A stretch of 64,000 bases of DNA from Stichopus chloronotus (taxonomy: Eukaryota > Echinodermata > Holothuroidea > Aspidochirotida > Stichopodidae), in NCBI GenBank assembly GCA_021234535.1, contig CM037848.1:14773444-14837443 (forward strand), in the 5' to 3' direction. Position numbers and translations under genes: made by a program. Position 1 is the first letter of the stretch. Each line of letters starts with the position of its first letter. The notes under the pieces are model-generated. The model made no database searches and had not been told where the DNA came from. It saw only the letters and a list, made by a program, of their open reading frames with translations. Below are positions 13,001 to 25,800 of this stretch, in pieces.

Positions 13001-14919
13001 TTAAAATCAAGTTACATCAAACAAAGTTAAAATCAAGCAATCTTATCCTTCTGATATTTCTCTTCACACGCAATCACTTTAAAGAAAGCCAGCGTAATTT
13101 TTTTGCTATTCTGTATATAATTTTTCCACTATATAATATATCAAAGTGGCGCTATTAAAATAGAACAAAAACTCTAGGATATGTTATCAGGCCGTTACAC
13201 AGTAGTGAGGGCGATATACATAATCTGGTAATTTTGCATGTAGCCATTATCAGTCAGTCACGGATGTACTACGTACATTGTTGAGATGACTTACGTATTA
13301 TTCTTTACTTCTAACCCCCCCCCCCCCCCCCACCATACGTAATCAGTTGAAAGTTTTATTTAAAAATCGATGTTTGAAGTAAAAGGAAAACAAAAAAAAA
13401 AGAAAAAAATAACAAACAACAACAACAAAAACCAATTGAGTAAATGAATGACACATACGGAGATTTCAATGAAAGCAGTAAACAAATGTAACGTGTTCAC
13501 ACTCTCGACAAAGGTCGATGAATTTTTCATGTCAACATAACAAGTAAGTCACTTAAATTTATGTCGAAAGGAAACTCATTGTCCCATACAATGTACTATT
13601 ATCTGTAGGAAAGTCGACCTTGAGATCTTGCAATCGAAATCTTTGTGGGTTATTTTAAAGACAAAAACTCATCACCCCGGACAGTTTCAATTCTTCCAAC
13701 CACCTAGGCTAGTCCCTCCCTCGGCCTGTCTTAAATTCCTCCACATGTGTAATCAAAACAATGGACCCCTGTGTACGCTGTGTAATACGAGCTGTCACTC
13801 TAAGAGTACTGTAATTTAGAACCAGTTTAGAATTTTGCTTTCCAGGAGGTAAAAATATAGCTTAGGGTGATGCAATACAGCCTTTAAGGTGGGGTTAGGA
13901 ATCTTTAGATTTAAGACAGAAATATTTTTGAAATATCCAATGCAATACCCAAACAGATTAGTTGCTTTACGTCATGACTACACCTGCACATTGCCGTAGC
14001 TGAGAATAATCAACATCATAAAAATTAATGCAGCACATTACATTAAAATTAATTTTCTTTGCAATACTTTCACACATGATCTAGATTCTCGTTCCTTTTA
14101 CTCAGTTCGATTTGTGACATATTTAATTATGTTTTGTGTAAATATGGATCAGGAAAAAAGAAAGAACATGTAGTATTTGCTGTTGGCGCTCGTCCACAAT
14201 TCAATACAAAATCGTTGGAACGTACACGTTTAAACATTTCTTCAATTCAATTCAAACATTTTTTTTTTTTCAATTTAGGCCTACATTCGAATAGAAGCGA
14301 AATAAAGAACAAAAATAAGAAAGAGTATATTCATTTGAGGATCATCAACTAAAGCAGAACTGCATTCAAACTAATACTAAAACAAACGGTTCTAATAACT
14401 TTTAACGGTAAATTTTGAGAGGTTTTAAAACATGGGACATAATTCAGAGTTAAATGTTGTAATACGACATCAGAGAAAATGTAGTTGTGAGAAAACCTTT
14501 GTTCAAAAGTTCTCCTGCCTCTACGGACTGTTCGGTATATCTGATCTGACAGCAAAAATTTTTCTGAGGTCATCCGAATTTAGTTGCGATGTTCATCCAA
14601 GTGGTTATTAGGTTTCCATTTCGTGACCAGAATATGCAATACCATGTATTCAGGCGGGGAGTACAACTGCGGTACGCAGGGTCTATGTCCTGTGTCTGCC
14701 GAGCACACCGAAAACTTCAATGAGTTCATATCGAATAGTAGGCTGTGTTGCCAGCATATTTGTTTACTGTCATGCACTCTGGCTCTGGCTTGTTCTGTGC
14801 TGCATTGATTTTACATTATACTGAGCAGTCTTAACACAGTACAGTTCTATCATTTACTCTCATAGAGAAGGATAAAAGTAAAAAAAGGGAGTATAAGGTC
14901 TCATATCCTTCTCCTCCTT
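10011..14919. other. Intergenic, no supported gene
   Basis: Holds a 12-G run (10013-10024), a 17-C run (13315-13331), several A/T homopolymers and a small GC-rich island near 11150-11270. That island carries a perfect tandem duplication of CACCGATAACGTTG (11171-11184 and 11185-11198). No coding exon or RNA gene recognised. Confidence 0.55.
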
Positions 14920-15085
14920 TTTCCACAAGGTCAGTTCAAATGAGAAAGTCTTAGACTACTCTTGAACGAAAAACCCATCCTACGGTGATCCAACAAGGCA
15001 AGGATCAAACACAGAACCTTCTGATTGCTATAAACTTTATTGCTTCAAATAACACCATCTTTATCCCGTCGGCCACAACACCGTT
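14920..15085 (-). mobile_element. SINE-like repeat, copy 1
   Basis: Matches 53650-53810 by eye: CAAGGTCAG.TCAAATG.GAAA, AAAACCCATC.TAC.GTGA, CTGATTGCT and CATTGCTT/TTATTGCTT blocks in the same order. On the minus strand an AATCAGAAGGTT...GATCC stretch resembles the B-box side of a tRNA-derived SINE. An open frame starting at 14985 lies partly in this repeat and is not a gene. Confidence 0.5.
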
Positions 15086-15881
15086 ACACCACCGATACTG
15101 CACTATGTTGTTCGTGAGCAGGGTTCCTAGTAAGAGTCCTTTTTTCGAAAGATTATTATACTGCCCTCTAAATCACACTACCTTGTGCCATGTTGCACTG
15201 GTGCGAGTCGTACTGTGCTTTACTATAGTTCTACTATTCCGTATCGTTCGGTACTACGTCGCATCATCGTACGGTGACGTACGTGAGCATCTCCAACTGT
15301 TTCGTACTGTACCATATTACAGATTCATACCATGGGTTGTACCATTCATCTGGTTTATTGCGTCACATAACTTTATAATGGTATGACATAATGCTACATT
15401 GACCGTTTTTATCGTTGTTATAATACTAATCCTTTGTTAAACAGTCAATCGTTATAATTGTCTTATCATTAAATGTATCTGTCCGGAGAGAATGAAGCTT
15501 ACATTTTGTTTGCTTTGCTTGAGGAGAGAGAGATAAAGGAGTGGAGCGAGAACTTCACTGAAAACAGAACTCAATATCACTCGACTTCTGCTAATGAAAC
15601 TGAATGATCCGTGGCTAATTTACCTCATGATACTGACCAACAACGGAACGGGTCATCAAGAGTTAGAAAAAGACACTGAAAACAGAGGGTATGCATGATA
15701 AATATAAGGAATGAAGTTAAATATAACCAACACTACAAGACCACCCTCACTGTTAACGATACTATCATCGCCACCACCACCACTACCTCCATCTTCTTGG
15801 TGGTCGTCATTAAATTCCTCATTACTGCTGTCACTGTCATCATCATATCGACATCATTACCACTATTACTATCATCATCAT

Positions 15882-15882
<1 letters not shown>
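15086..15882. other. Intergenic, no supported gene
   Basis: Contains a stretch rich in GTACTGT/TACG words (15200-15340), then AT-rich DNA that grades into the (CAT)n array. No gene recognised. Confidence 0.55.
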
Positions 15883-15919
<37 letters not shown>

Positions 15920-15926
15920 CCATCAC

Positions 15927-16015
<89 letters not shown>
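15883..16015. repeat. (ATC)n trinucleotide microsatellite
   Basis: About 130 bases of ATC/TCA repeat, interrupted by CACCATCACC near 15917-15930. It produces artefactual poly-His, poly-Asp and poly-Met frames on the two strands; none is a gene. Confidence 0.97.
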
Positions 16016-16140
16016 CCCTTCTCGACAATCACCATTGTTACCATCCCAGCCATATTTTCTATAATTGCCATCATGATTTGTCGTCGTCTCTATCATCATC
16101 AACACCAACAACACCATCCCTAGAGTCGTCATTATCATCC

Positions 16141-16312
16141 TCATGATCACCATCATCATCATCATCATGCATCATAACCGCTATCAACCTCATCATCACC
16201 ACCATCATCATCACCATCATCATCACCATCATCATCACCATCATCACCACCATCATCACAATCATCATCATCACAATCATCATCATTATCATCACCACCA
16301 GTGCTCACAATC
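16141..16312. repeat. Imperfect (CAT/CAC)n microsatellite
   Basis: A second array, about 130 bases after the first, made of CATCATCAC-type units. Probably one decayed locus with 15883-16015. Confidence 0.93.
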
Positions 16313-18923
16313 ATCATTATCTCTCACCATTACTACTATCACCATCTCAATCACCATCTTATTATACTTGTAATCATTTTATCATTTTCATGGGCAATCA
16401 AACCCAAACCCTGCAACATATTTATCGATTGAGTGTAATCTCCAAAAAGGTTTTATTTATCTATACAACCCAGAAGTTATGGATGTGGTTTCGTTGTGTC
16501 AATGCCGATTATTTCGGCAAAGAGCTTGCAGTGATCTTGATTTCGTATGCGCTGATAACAAACACACATATGGCAATTTTTCGCTACATAAATCGATAGC
16601 AATGAACGTAATAAATTACAGCGTATTTACGATACAATGCATTATAACGCCATGACAAAATTGATGAAGGCATTCGGAAACCTCTGCGAGCTACTGTAAC
16701 TAATAAATGGTCTCTAAAAAAATTTGATCGTAAAACTCGATTTTGCGGAATGGAGAAGAAGAATAAGAAAACGAAAAAAAAAAAGAAGCTCAGTACATAA
16801 GAAAAATTGTACGGGGCCAGCTAGCCATGAAACTGGGAAGAACATGCGGGTATGCAGTCTCCCCTCGGCTGTTGTGCTTCAGTGGGTATTTTTGTAAACC
16901 CTAGAGCTATTCTATATGTGGGAAATACGTATATTGAAATATATATATGTACATCTTCTGCGTTGAGTTGTATCAATGCACAGCTGTGCGTATAACTATG
17001 GAGGTCCATAGGATTTTTATGGTTTGTGCGGGTAATTCGAGTGAACGTTAAAGAGGGAATACATTGAGTATGATGAAATAAAATGTAGTTGCCAGATTTT
17101 ACAAAACGATAGACATGTAAGAAAGATCTGCGTAACTGCGTCACAAGATGCTGTTCAGTAATGCACACAACTGCACCAGATTCTAGTTATTTCAAATACA
17201 ATGCACATAGCCGGGTGAAACCATCACCTCAACTAACCTACGACAGGCACATTTTAAAGTAACACAACGTGTAAGGACGGAGAAAAAAAAAAGTGTACAC
17301 ATATCCTACAACAGTGCCACAAAAGATCCAATTGAAATATACCGGTACATCGAAAACATTGGAGTTTTTCATGCATGCATGGCTGATTGTGATGTTCATT
17401 AAATCATACCGTATCTCTATTGAAAACATAAACAACAAAATCAAACCATTTACCGGTTATCAGGATATTTAACATCATCAGCTTGTGTCCAGTAGGTCGC
17501 ATTTAGGTCAAATCGGGAACAGGATAATGTTCCTTCAATCCAACCGACCTCCGTCGATTGGAAGGGGACACTGATTGCAAGCACGCTCATTGCTCGTATC
17601 TCAGTCATTTAGCACTTTATATCCTCCACGTCTTCTTTTCATCTGTACTTCCAGCTTTTGTTTCTTACCCTTTAAATAGAAACCAAATAGAAAAGTGAGG
17701 AGACAGACAGAGAAAGAGAGAGTGAGCATAAAATATGAAACATGTGGAAAAAAAAAAAACGGTATAAGTAGCAATGAATAAAACAAACTCGTTGTAACTA
17801 TGGTTACGACTAGTATTATTCTTCAATGATTTGTACAGTATAACTCTCAAACATGAACTTTAGATGGCTTATAATACCCGAGTCAAATCGCCTTTAGTAG
17901 ATATGCTCACTAGGGCAACAGTATATATTGATCTGCTGTTGCTCAACTCAGATGTTAATAGCCCTCTGCCCGATCTAATAAATAAAAATAAATAAAAGAA
18001 CGCAGCAAATAAATAGAAAGAAACCAGCAACTACATTTGATATTGGTCGACTTGTTAACAGTCACAGCCCCTGGAGTTTCAGAGGGACCATGGCTTCATT
18101 GCAGTTGTGTATATCTGTAACACCTGTTGCGTCATGATGGGTATGCCATCTACTTACACATCACGGATCTAAAACCAAGGACCACGAATCTTATAAGAGG
18201 AGATTGCTTCTCTTAAGTGTAAAAAATACAGGCCAACCCCCATTATGTTTTCTACTGATCCCCTTTGTTTTATCTTAATTAAGCAATGGCTGCATGGAGG
18301 ATTCTTTCGCCGCGAAGACGACGGGGAGGGGGAGGGGAGTCTCAAGTGGCGTTTTCCATTACTTACGTGCCAGCTATAGCATAGTAAGGTATATGATAAC
18401 TTCATGAGAAGAAACCTATATTTCAGGCGCCTTGAGACCCCCCTTCTCCCTCGCTACCTCGATGTAGGTCAATAATGGGGATACATCAAGTAAATATGAC
18501 GTATTACTCACCAAGGATATTGAAGTGCAGGTAAACATTTGCTGAACATACTCAGGGACCACATGCTGTGATGAACGTAGTTTTTACATATTTTTGTGTA
18601 CATTAGTTAGTTATTATGTTACCTAAATCTACCTTCACCTACCAAACTTCCCACAGCCAGCATTACCCAGTGTTATATCCATAATCAACCATGTTGTCTG
18701 GACCAGGATAAACCAGTGCCGATTTCTTATTTCTGCGTTTTGATTGGTCGATTGTCTGTGACCTCAGTTTTGTTGTCTGTGTATTGTCGTTAAGTCTTTA
18801 ACGGTATTAGTGGCTATATACGTAGTATTTCTTTTCTACTGGTTGTCAAATTTACAACCTGAAAAAAATCTATAGCCACAAATTCACCGTTTTCATCATA
18901 GAGCTGTCTACGACTTAATCGCA
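16313..18923. other. Upstream region of the Hox gene, no supported gene
   Basis: AT-rich DNA with a short G-rich patch at 18315-18340. No exon, tRNA or other RNA gene recognised. Confidence 0.55.
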
Positions 18924-18943
18924 GCTAATTACGTTTAATTAGC
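18924..18943. promoter_or_regulatory. Inverted pair of TAATTA homeodomain-type sites upstream of Hox exon 1
   Basis: GCTAATTA (18924-18931) and its exact reverse complement TAATTAGC (18936-18943) are separated by CGTT. About 50 bases downstream are ATTAATTA (18987-18994), TTTTATGA (19009-19016) and AATTAATTTAAT. TAAT cores are the general homeodomain target and TTTAT cores are favoured by posterior Hox proteins. The cluster sits about 0.5 kb upstream of the ATG and could serve auto- or cross-regulation. This is inference from motifs only, and AT-rich DNA makes such motifs common. Confidence 0.4.
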
Positions 18944-19446
18944 AGTAAAAAAAGCATGCTCGAAATTTCCTGCTGATTTTGGGGAGATTAATTACGCCGA
19001 TTATCAGGTTTTATGAAAATTAATTTAATCTTCGTGATTTATATCTAGAGACGAGGAAGATTTTTTAAGATCGGAGGAGCGGTCACTTTTAATTATCGTA
19101 AAAAATCGACATAATCTTTTGTTATCTTTTCTTTTCTTGTCTTTTTTTTACAATTCGTTTTTTTTTTTTAAATCTTAGAATGGCAACTAACAAAAGACTA
19201 ATTTAAGCATTTTGGCATTCAAATAAAACGTTTTTTTTTTAGAAATTTAGGTTACAAAGCAGACAACTTAGAAAGTTATTTACTGATTTCAAATTAATCG
19301 ATCCATAAATGAAAGGTGTACACTTGTAAGGGCAGCACCGACATTCCTTGCTATTTACCCTAAGGGAAATTTTACATCGACGAGATTAAAAAGCAAAAAG
19401 GGGTGAAATTGTTCATTTTGGTGAACCGACGGATCAAAGAGCGACT

Positions 19447-19867
19447 ATGCAGTGGGCTACTGAAACGTGGAGCGGTCCTCAGCTGAAACAAGATACCCTC
19501 TTGGCCCGTACAGAAAATCTTTCTCGAAACACTCACCACGGAGGGGTGGTCTCCACTCAAGGACTGACTCACGCTTTCCGTGCAACTCAAGGGGCCACGG
19601 CGGTACAAAATTCCACGCCACACGTGCCGGTGGCGTGCCGTTATCCTTACTACAATAACAACCTAGACCCAGCAGCGGCTAGTTTCGCAGCAACGTACCA
19701 CGAGGATTTCTCCGCCTGGAATTCGTTCGATCTGGCTTCCCATCAGAGAGGGGCATTTCACTTTGCGTCTACCCCTGGAGCAGGGGTAAATCCTTCCCAG
19801 GTTATGGGCTTTGCCCATCTTCCTGGGCATCGTAGCGCCGGGGGTTACACTTTCGGAGTGGCTGGCG
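19447..19867 (+). CDS. Hox11/13-like: Hox exon 1: start codon and N-terminal region
   Basis: The ATG at 19447 is the first in this frame after an in-frame TAA at 19387, and it has A at -3. The exon encodes 140 residues plus one base and ends at a strong donor, GCG|GTGAGT (19868). The protein is rich in Ala, His, Gly, Tyr and Phe, with patches such as [22 protein letters not shown] and a Gly/His tail. This is the usual low-complexity character of a Hox N-terminus. The exon is visibly more GC-rich than the flanking DNA. The frame runs past the donor for only a few codons (YESFFFLV) before a stop, which is intron read-through. Confidence 0.88.
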
Positions 19868-22800
19868 GTGAGTATGAGTCTTTCTTTTTTTTAGTATAAC
19901 CAACTCGATTTGAATATGTTAAGAAATTGGGTTCTGAACATTTCAGTATTCCGCAAATCATCAGAAATATGTAATTTAGAAATGTGAATTTTTCTCTATG
20001 GCATATCTTCATGTTAAATATTGCGTACCTTTTTTATTCATTTCCCTATCGATTGTCATATGTAACTTTGTGTAATTTCTTCACTTTATTGACGAGATAA
20101 CTTTACAGCAGGAACTCTGTGAATTATCACATTTATTTTGATCTTCCATAATTGCAAATGACTTTGACACTTATGTTGCACAAAACCACTGCCGGGGAAC
20201 TAAAATTTCACCAAATGTACAGATCCTCTTTCATTTATTTATTTTTGAGAGAGCGAGAAATTTTAAGACTATAATAAAAAATAATGTATACACTTTCCGG
20301 AGAGATTAAGCAATGAGAAGAGGGGGCCTGACCGTTCAGAAATTGTGATAGTTTCTGAAGTTTTATGATAATGTATCGATCTACGGAAATTGTTCTGCAC
20401 TTTGACGACGGGTTAAAAAAATTGTAACTTAGTTCGACTTTTTATGCAATTGTAAAGGGAAACGGTATTTTTTTTTCACTAAAGCTTTAAATGTCGCAGA
20501 CAACTTTTTCTCATTGGTCCTGAATATATTTTGTTGACAGTTCGGGACGGATCATCTTTTACGTTTTTAAGAAAACGTATGGAACTTCGAAAATTGCTAA
20601 AATTAAGATGAAGAAAATTGGAGAGGTGGAGAGAAAGAGAGAGGCGAAGGGAGACAAGAAAAGTGAAATGCAAAGATTTAACAGCTGACTTTCGAAGAAA
20701 TGTTTTGTTAAATTACAGGATGTTTCACTCTTCCTTAAGGCATGAGGCATAAGATATCCTACAAGTGGTCAGGTCAACTATAAAACCTAATCGATTGTTT
20801 AAAAAAAAAACAAAAATTAAGAACCAGAGATGAAGAATATCAATGACGAAGACAAAAACCATAATGTATATAAATAACTTGCAAAGAAAAGAATTTCTGT
20901 ACAATGTAGAATACAACAAAATCTTTCAATTGTTTTAGTGAATACGTGCTTTATCGGCCAAACCTTCATTTGCTGTACCTTAAAAAACATGTACCGTATA
21001 AAACATTATTGTTCTTTTATTCCTCGAAGTGAGTGCACAGTTGAAAAAAACAATTTACATTGATAAAATAAGTAAGCACATAATTTAGTGCAGTGGGTAA
21101 AGAATCACAGCAATTAAGTTTATATATTGTCAAGATACTTGAAGAATTAAAAGTTACTTCATTGATCTAAATATATATATATATATGTGTGTGTGTGTGT
21201 CTTTGCATTGCACGCTCATCGGGACCCACATGTAAAATTAATATGCTAAAATAGGTACCATAACATTTCTTTTTACCGTAGTGTATTCTGAAAACATTTA
21301 AAATTGTAACTGTTCTATATACAATGATATCGTAGAAGCACCATGAAAGAGAAAGCATTACATATAAATGATATCAACAGGGAACGTAAACTTTAAGAGT
21401 AGTCGTCAGATTTTATGGTTCATGTATGAAACATGATTTTCCACGACATAAATATTAACGGCGATACGCTTAAAGAGCAATATACACAAAGCAAACGTCA
21501 TGTTACCTAAGAAACCGCTACATGAAATGATACCTAATCACATTTCATTTGTCAGTCATACCAAACGGTGTACAGTATTGCGGATACAGCGTTTAAAATT
21601 AGTTTTTAAATAGTAGTCATTAGAAATTTAAAGAACACGGGGATTTGATCAGAAGCTGAATTGAAAATAATCTGAAATTTTTATTCTCCGTTGTCTTGGA
21701 TATCTATCTGCGTTGCTTTCTGATAGTGTAAAGCAAAAGCAAAATATAAATGGTAAGCAATTGTTTTTCATATTTTTTGTTTTGTTGGTCTGTTGCTTTC
21801 ATTTTTAAACATTATTTTGCATGCGTACGAAAATACTTCATAGCAGGGTAGAGATTACACAGTAATTGTTCTTTGAACAAATAACTTCTAGCATGTTGTA
21901 GCATTAAATCTTGCCACGACATCAACGCACAGCGACGTCCACGTCACTTGTTGTCGCCGGTAGATAACTGGGGGACATTTTTTTTCGGACAACCAGGGTG
22001 CGTGTTTATCATCAATACAAAAAGTGAAGCATGCAACAAGATGGCGATGCTGCTGCTGATGATAATAACGATGATGTTGATCATGTTGGAAGTGATCAAG
22101 ATCTTTGCTGATCCAGATGATGTTGATGTTGACTATGATGTTGATGCAAGCAATAATGACGCAAAATGACGAGAGCGAAAAGCAAGTGAATCAACGCTGA
22201 ACAACATCCCAACGTTGAACGACCGCCTCAACGCTGACGGGCGCTATAAAGGCTCGTAGAATAGATATTTTGAAATATTTTAAAAATGAAAGTATTCATT
22301 GAGCTCTAGCAAATGCCATGAAATAAGGTAAAACTGCATTTGCAAACGTTTCAACCTATCTTGTGTTCTTTCTTGAGAAAATTGACAAAGAAAACTTTGG
22401 CAATTAGGCCCAAAGGGAAAAAAAACCTTCACGTTTAAGGCATCTTTGGTCTCCGTGGAACCATTTTGGATTATGGCTTTTATATTCATTTCTGACCAAA
22501 CAGACCGGTTGAAAACCTCAGTATATTTATCTGTACGTCTGAGTGTCTGTCCGTTTACATTTTGTCCCCTACGACATGTGCACAGCTGTTGCAGAATATC
22601 TTACCTTCATGCTTTGCAAAGTGTAACGGGATATGAACGACTGACAGTAGCCTTTTGCCGTTGCAGTCAATTATACGACCTAACCGTACATGTGTTTATC
22701 ACCATCGACAATGACAACCCCCGTTTGACCTCAGCATCTTATGTTGCCTACCGCACGCTCTATACACGGATACGACAAATGCCAGCCGCTTTACAAGCTA

Positions 22801-25800
22801 CGTCGTTGCGTTTCAATTTGCCATACTGACCATTACTGCTCACTCGCTAAACCTGTGTTATAGATACGCGCGCAAGACACGGCCTTAGTTGCAATTATTG
22901 GACAATGGACGTCTGATCCATCGAAATCCTGTACTTTGCCTATGTAAATTGACCGAATATATTGTAACAATTATAAATCATAACAAGCGTCAATGACCTC
23001 AAGTAACCTGTATGTAAAAGTGGGCGGATCCTAAATTTTCACTAAAATGATCATAAATCGGTCATTTTTCAATAGATTTCAATAATTTTGGTATCAAATG
23101 AAAGTTAAATGTTTGGGCTGTAACACTTGAATCTTTATACTTTCCAAAAATAAGAATTTTAAAAATAAGAATAAAAATAGGAATTGCATCATGACACAAT
23201 AGGAAACAATTATGCAAATTACCAGTTCATTTGCATATTTGCATACGTAATTATCCACAATCACGTGGTAATAACACGTGATTGTGTTACCCTTAACGCA
23301 CACTGCTGTCACTTTTGACAGCAAAATCGATGCAATTTTGAAAAAATCTTGGTAAAAATGTATCCTATAACGATGCTTTAACTACTGAAAGTAAGCTAAA
23401 GAATAGTTCTTTGCAACAGAAGCATCTTTTATGGGGGTTATATTTGTAACTTCGTAGAAGGAAACACACACACAAACACACGCATGTACAGCCTACCTAC
23501 CTGTTGTTATGTTATATAAAAGAGCTTCATCGTCTATGTATTGTTGCATTGAAAGTAATGATATTAAGATATACAGCTTTTTTCCACCTGCGACATAGTT
23601 ATTATGATATCTGAAAAAAGACAATAATATATATCATAATATATTTTCATTTTACAAATGTCCTTCTGTCCTTTTTAATTAAGTCGTTGGAATAATTTTC
23701 ATAAGGCGAATTTCACCGAGATGTAAAACTTTATCACTGACTATAAATATTGTTTTTGATTGAAACTCAACCAAACGTTAATGGTCTTTCATTTATTTTA
23801 TGAAAGTTTTTCTTTTAATAAATATTCTATGAGGACAGTTGAAGCATGTTTCATACACGCGATTCCGTTACAGCTACAGCTGCCTTTTCCTTTTTGTAAT
23901 TTTATTCTCATTTATTTTGTTTTTTATTCTTTTATGAACATCATTTATTACGTTTAAAGTTTAGACGAACGTCTATCAAACCTTTATAGTAACGTTGTTA
24001 CGTTTTAAAGCCATTTGATCTAACAATACTGACTACAGTTAGTAGCTACGAATGTAAATCTCTTCCAACAGCAAAATCTAAGAGAAATCCAGACATATCT
24101 CTATCTTTTCATCCCATAATCACAATTTTCTAAACCGATACACTTGTCACGTGGTATTGTTCATAAGTTATCATATGGACTTCCATCATACGGCTACATC
24201 TAGGGAAGCGTGCTGCCCACAACTGCACAAGGAGACTTTTATTAAATCTACATGTGAGCTACAATGTGTACTTCTTGTATCTGTGCTTTCTGTGACATAT
24301 GATCTTTTGTATTTTATACTGTTATATCCAGATACTGGTAGGTATTTGTAATAAGGATATGCTCTTTAGACCAGTAACTCAAATACAAGTTTTTAATATG
24401 GATTAAGACACATAGGATCTTATACACTTAAAAGAAAAGATGTCGTTGTAAATAAACACAAATTACCGTACTGTTTATAAAAAGGGACTGCTTCCATCTT
24501 TTTGCTTGTTGAGAAGATGCAACAAATGGACATGAATTGTATTGAACTTGTTGACTTTAGAACCAAAGAACAACGTAATTACAACGATAATGGTTATACC
24601 ATAAAACACTATAATAAACGCCAGGAAACGGTCATAAAATCAACCGTTACTTGTAGTGAAAGCATCATCAGCAATAGTAACAATGGCGACGAAATCAATA
24701 AAAGAGTTCTCAAAAGGAGTTCTAAATCTTTCATTTCTTTACTTTTCATTTTTAAGTTCTTTTATTTTACCCATGTGTTTTTTTTTTTTGGTGTGTGTGT
24801 GTGTGTGGGGGGGGGGGGGGGTTGTCGTTGTTTCTTGTGAGGAGCTTTGATCTTTATCGCACGAGAAACCCGCTATGTAAGCAACGCGTGTTATTATTAC
24901 TATTTAGATTATTATTATTATTATGAGTTTTTTCTTATATTTAATCTTATGACATGTAAATTAACTGTAATCAAAAACGGAGATCAACGACAAGAACATG
25001 AATCTCCAGTGTTATAAACAGTGGTGGCATTGTAGCGACCGAAGCATTGCTGCATATATCATGGTATAATCAACACATCCCTGTATCACAGCAGATACTG
25101 TAACAAATACAACAACAACATGAAAGCACTGTTGAACGATACAACGACAGGCGGTGAGCAACACAAAACAATGAACGATCTACAATATACAATATGTATC
25201 AACATGTTTTAAGGAATAGCATCAACAGACACAAATCACGAATTACATAAACGGTGGACATAAAACCATTGAAATGGAACAACGAGAACATAATGACTGA
25301 ATTGATGACAGTGCACATGACCAATTAAACACACTTGACATGACATTTAGAACAAAATGAAACATTTACAACTGCAACAGATGTGTAACGACATTCAACA
25401 ACATTAGTGAATGCAGCAATGATAGTAGTGTTACCAAGTATGATAAATAACCATGGCAACACACAAACAGTAACAGTTATCGTTTAATACAAAAGTGTTA
25501 AAAACGAAAGCATATTCACGAACAACTATAAAAAAACAATAAATATTTTGAATACAACAATACCTGTATTCCTAGTAGAAAAGACGAAGCCAGAAAATAA
25601 CAGCAAAGGCGATTAGGCACCATGATGGAACAATGGAAGTATTATTATTGGTTGTTGATAACTGCAACTATGTTGATAACTGCAGCTATAATGATGACCT
25701 TTCATAGTAGATACAACTAGCACGGTAGTTAACAGTAGACATGTTGATAACTGCAGCTAAAATAAATTACCTTTAATAGTAGATACAACTACCATGGTAG

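Noticed and set aside
14985..15386. 133-residue open frame on the + strand
   Set aside because: Its first part lies in a SINE-like repeat and the rest has no conserved motif or codon bias.
15711..16373. Long poly-His, poly-Asp and poly-Met open frames on both strands
   Set aside because: They are translations of the (CAT)n trinucleotide arrays in different frames; no unique flanking domain or splice structure.
22239..22256. GCGCTATAAAGGC, a TATA-box-like sequence
   Set aside because: Lies within Hox intron 1 with no exon after it; could be chance or part of a local ~19-bp repeat (CAACGCTGA/CAACGTTGA).
22446..22829. 127-residue open frame in Hox intron 1
   Set aside because: No domain or conserved motif; lies within an intron of AT-rich DNA and shows no splice or start context worth supporting.
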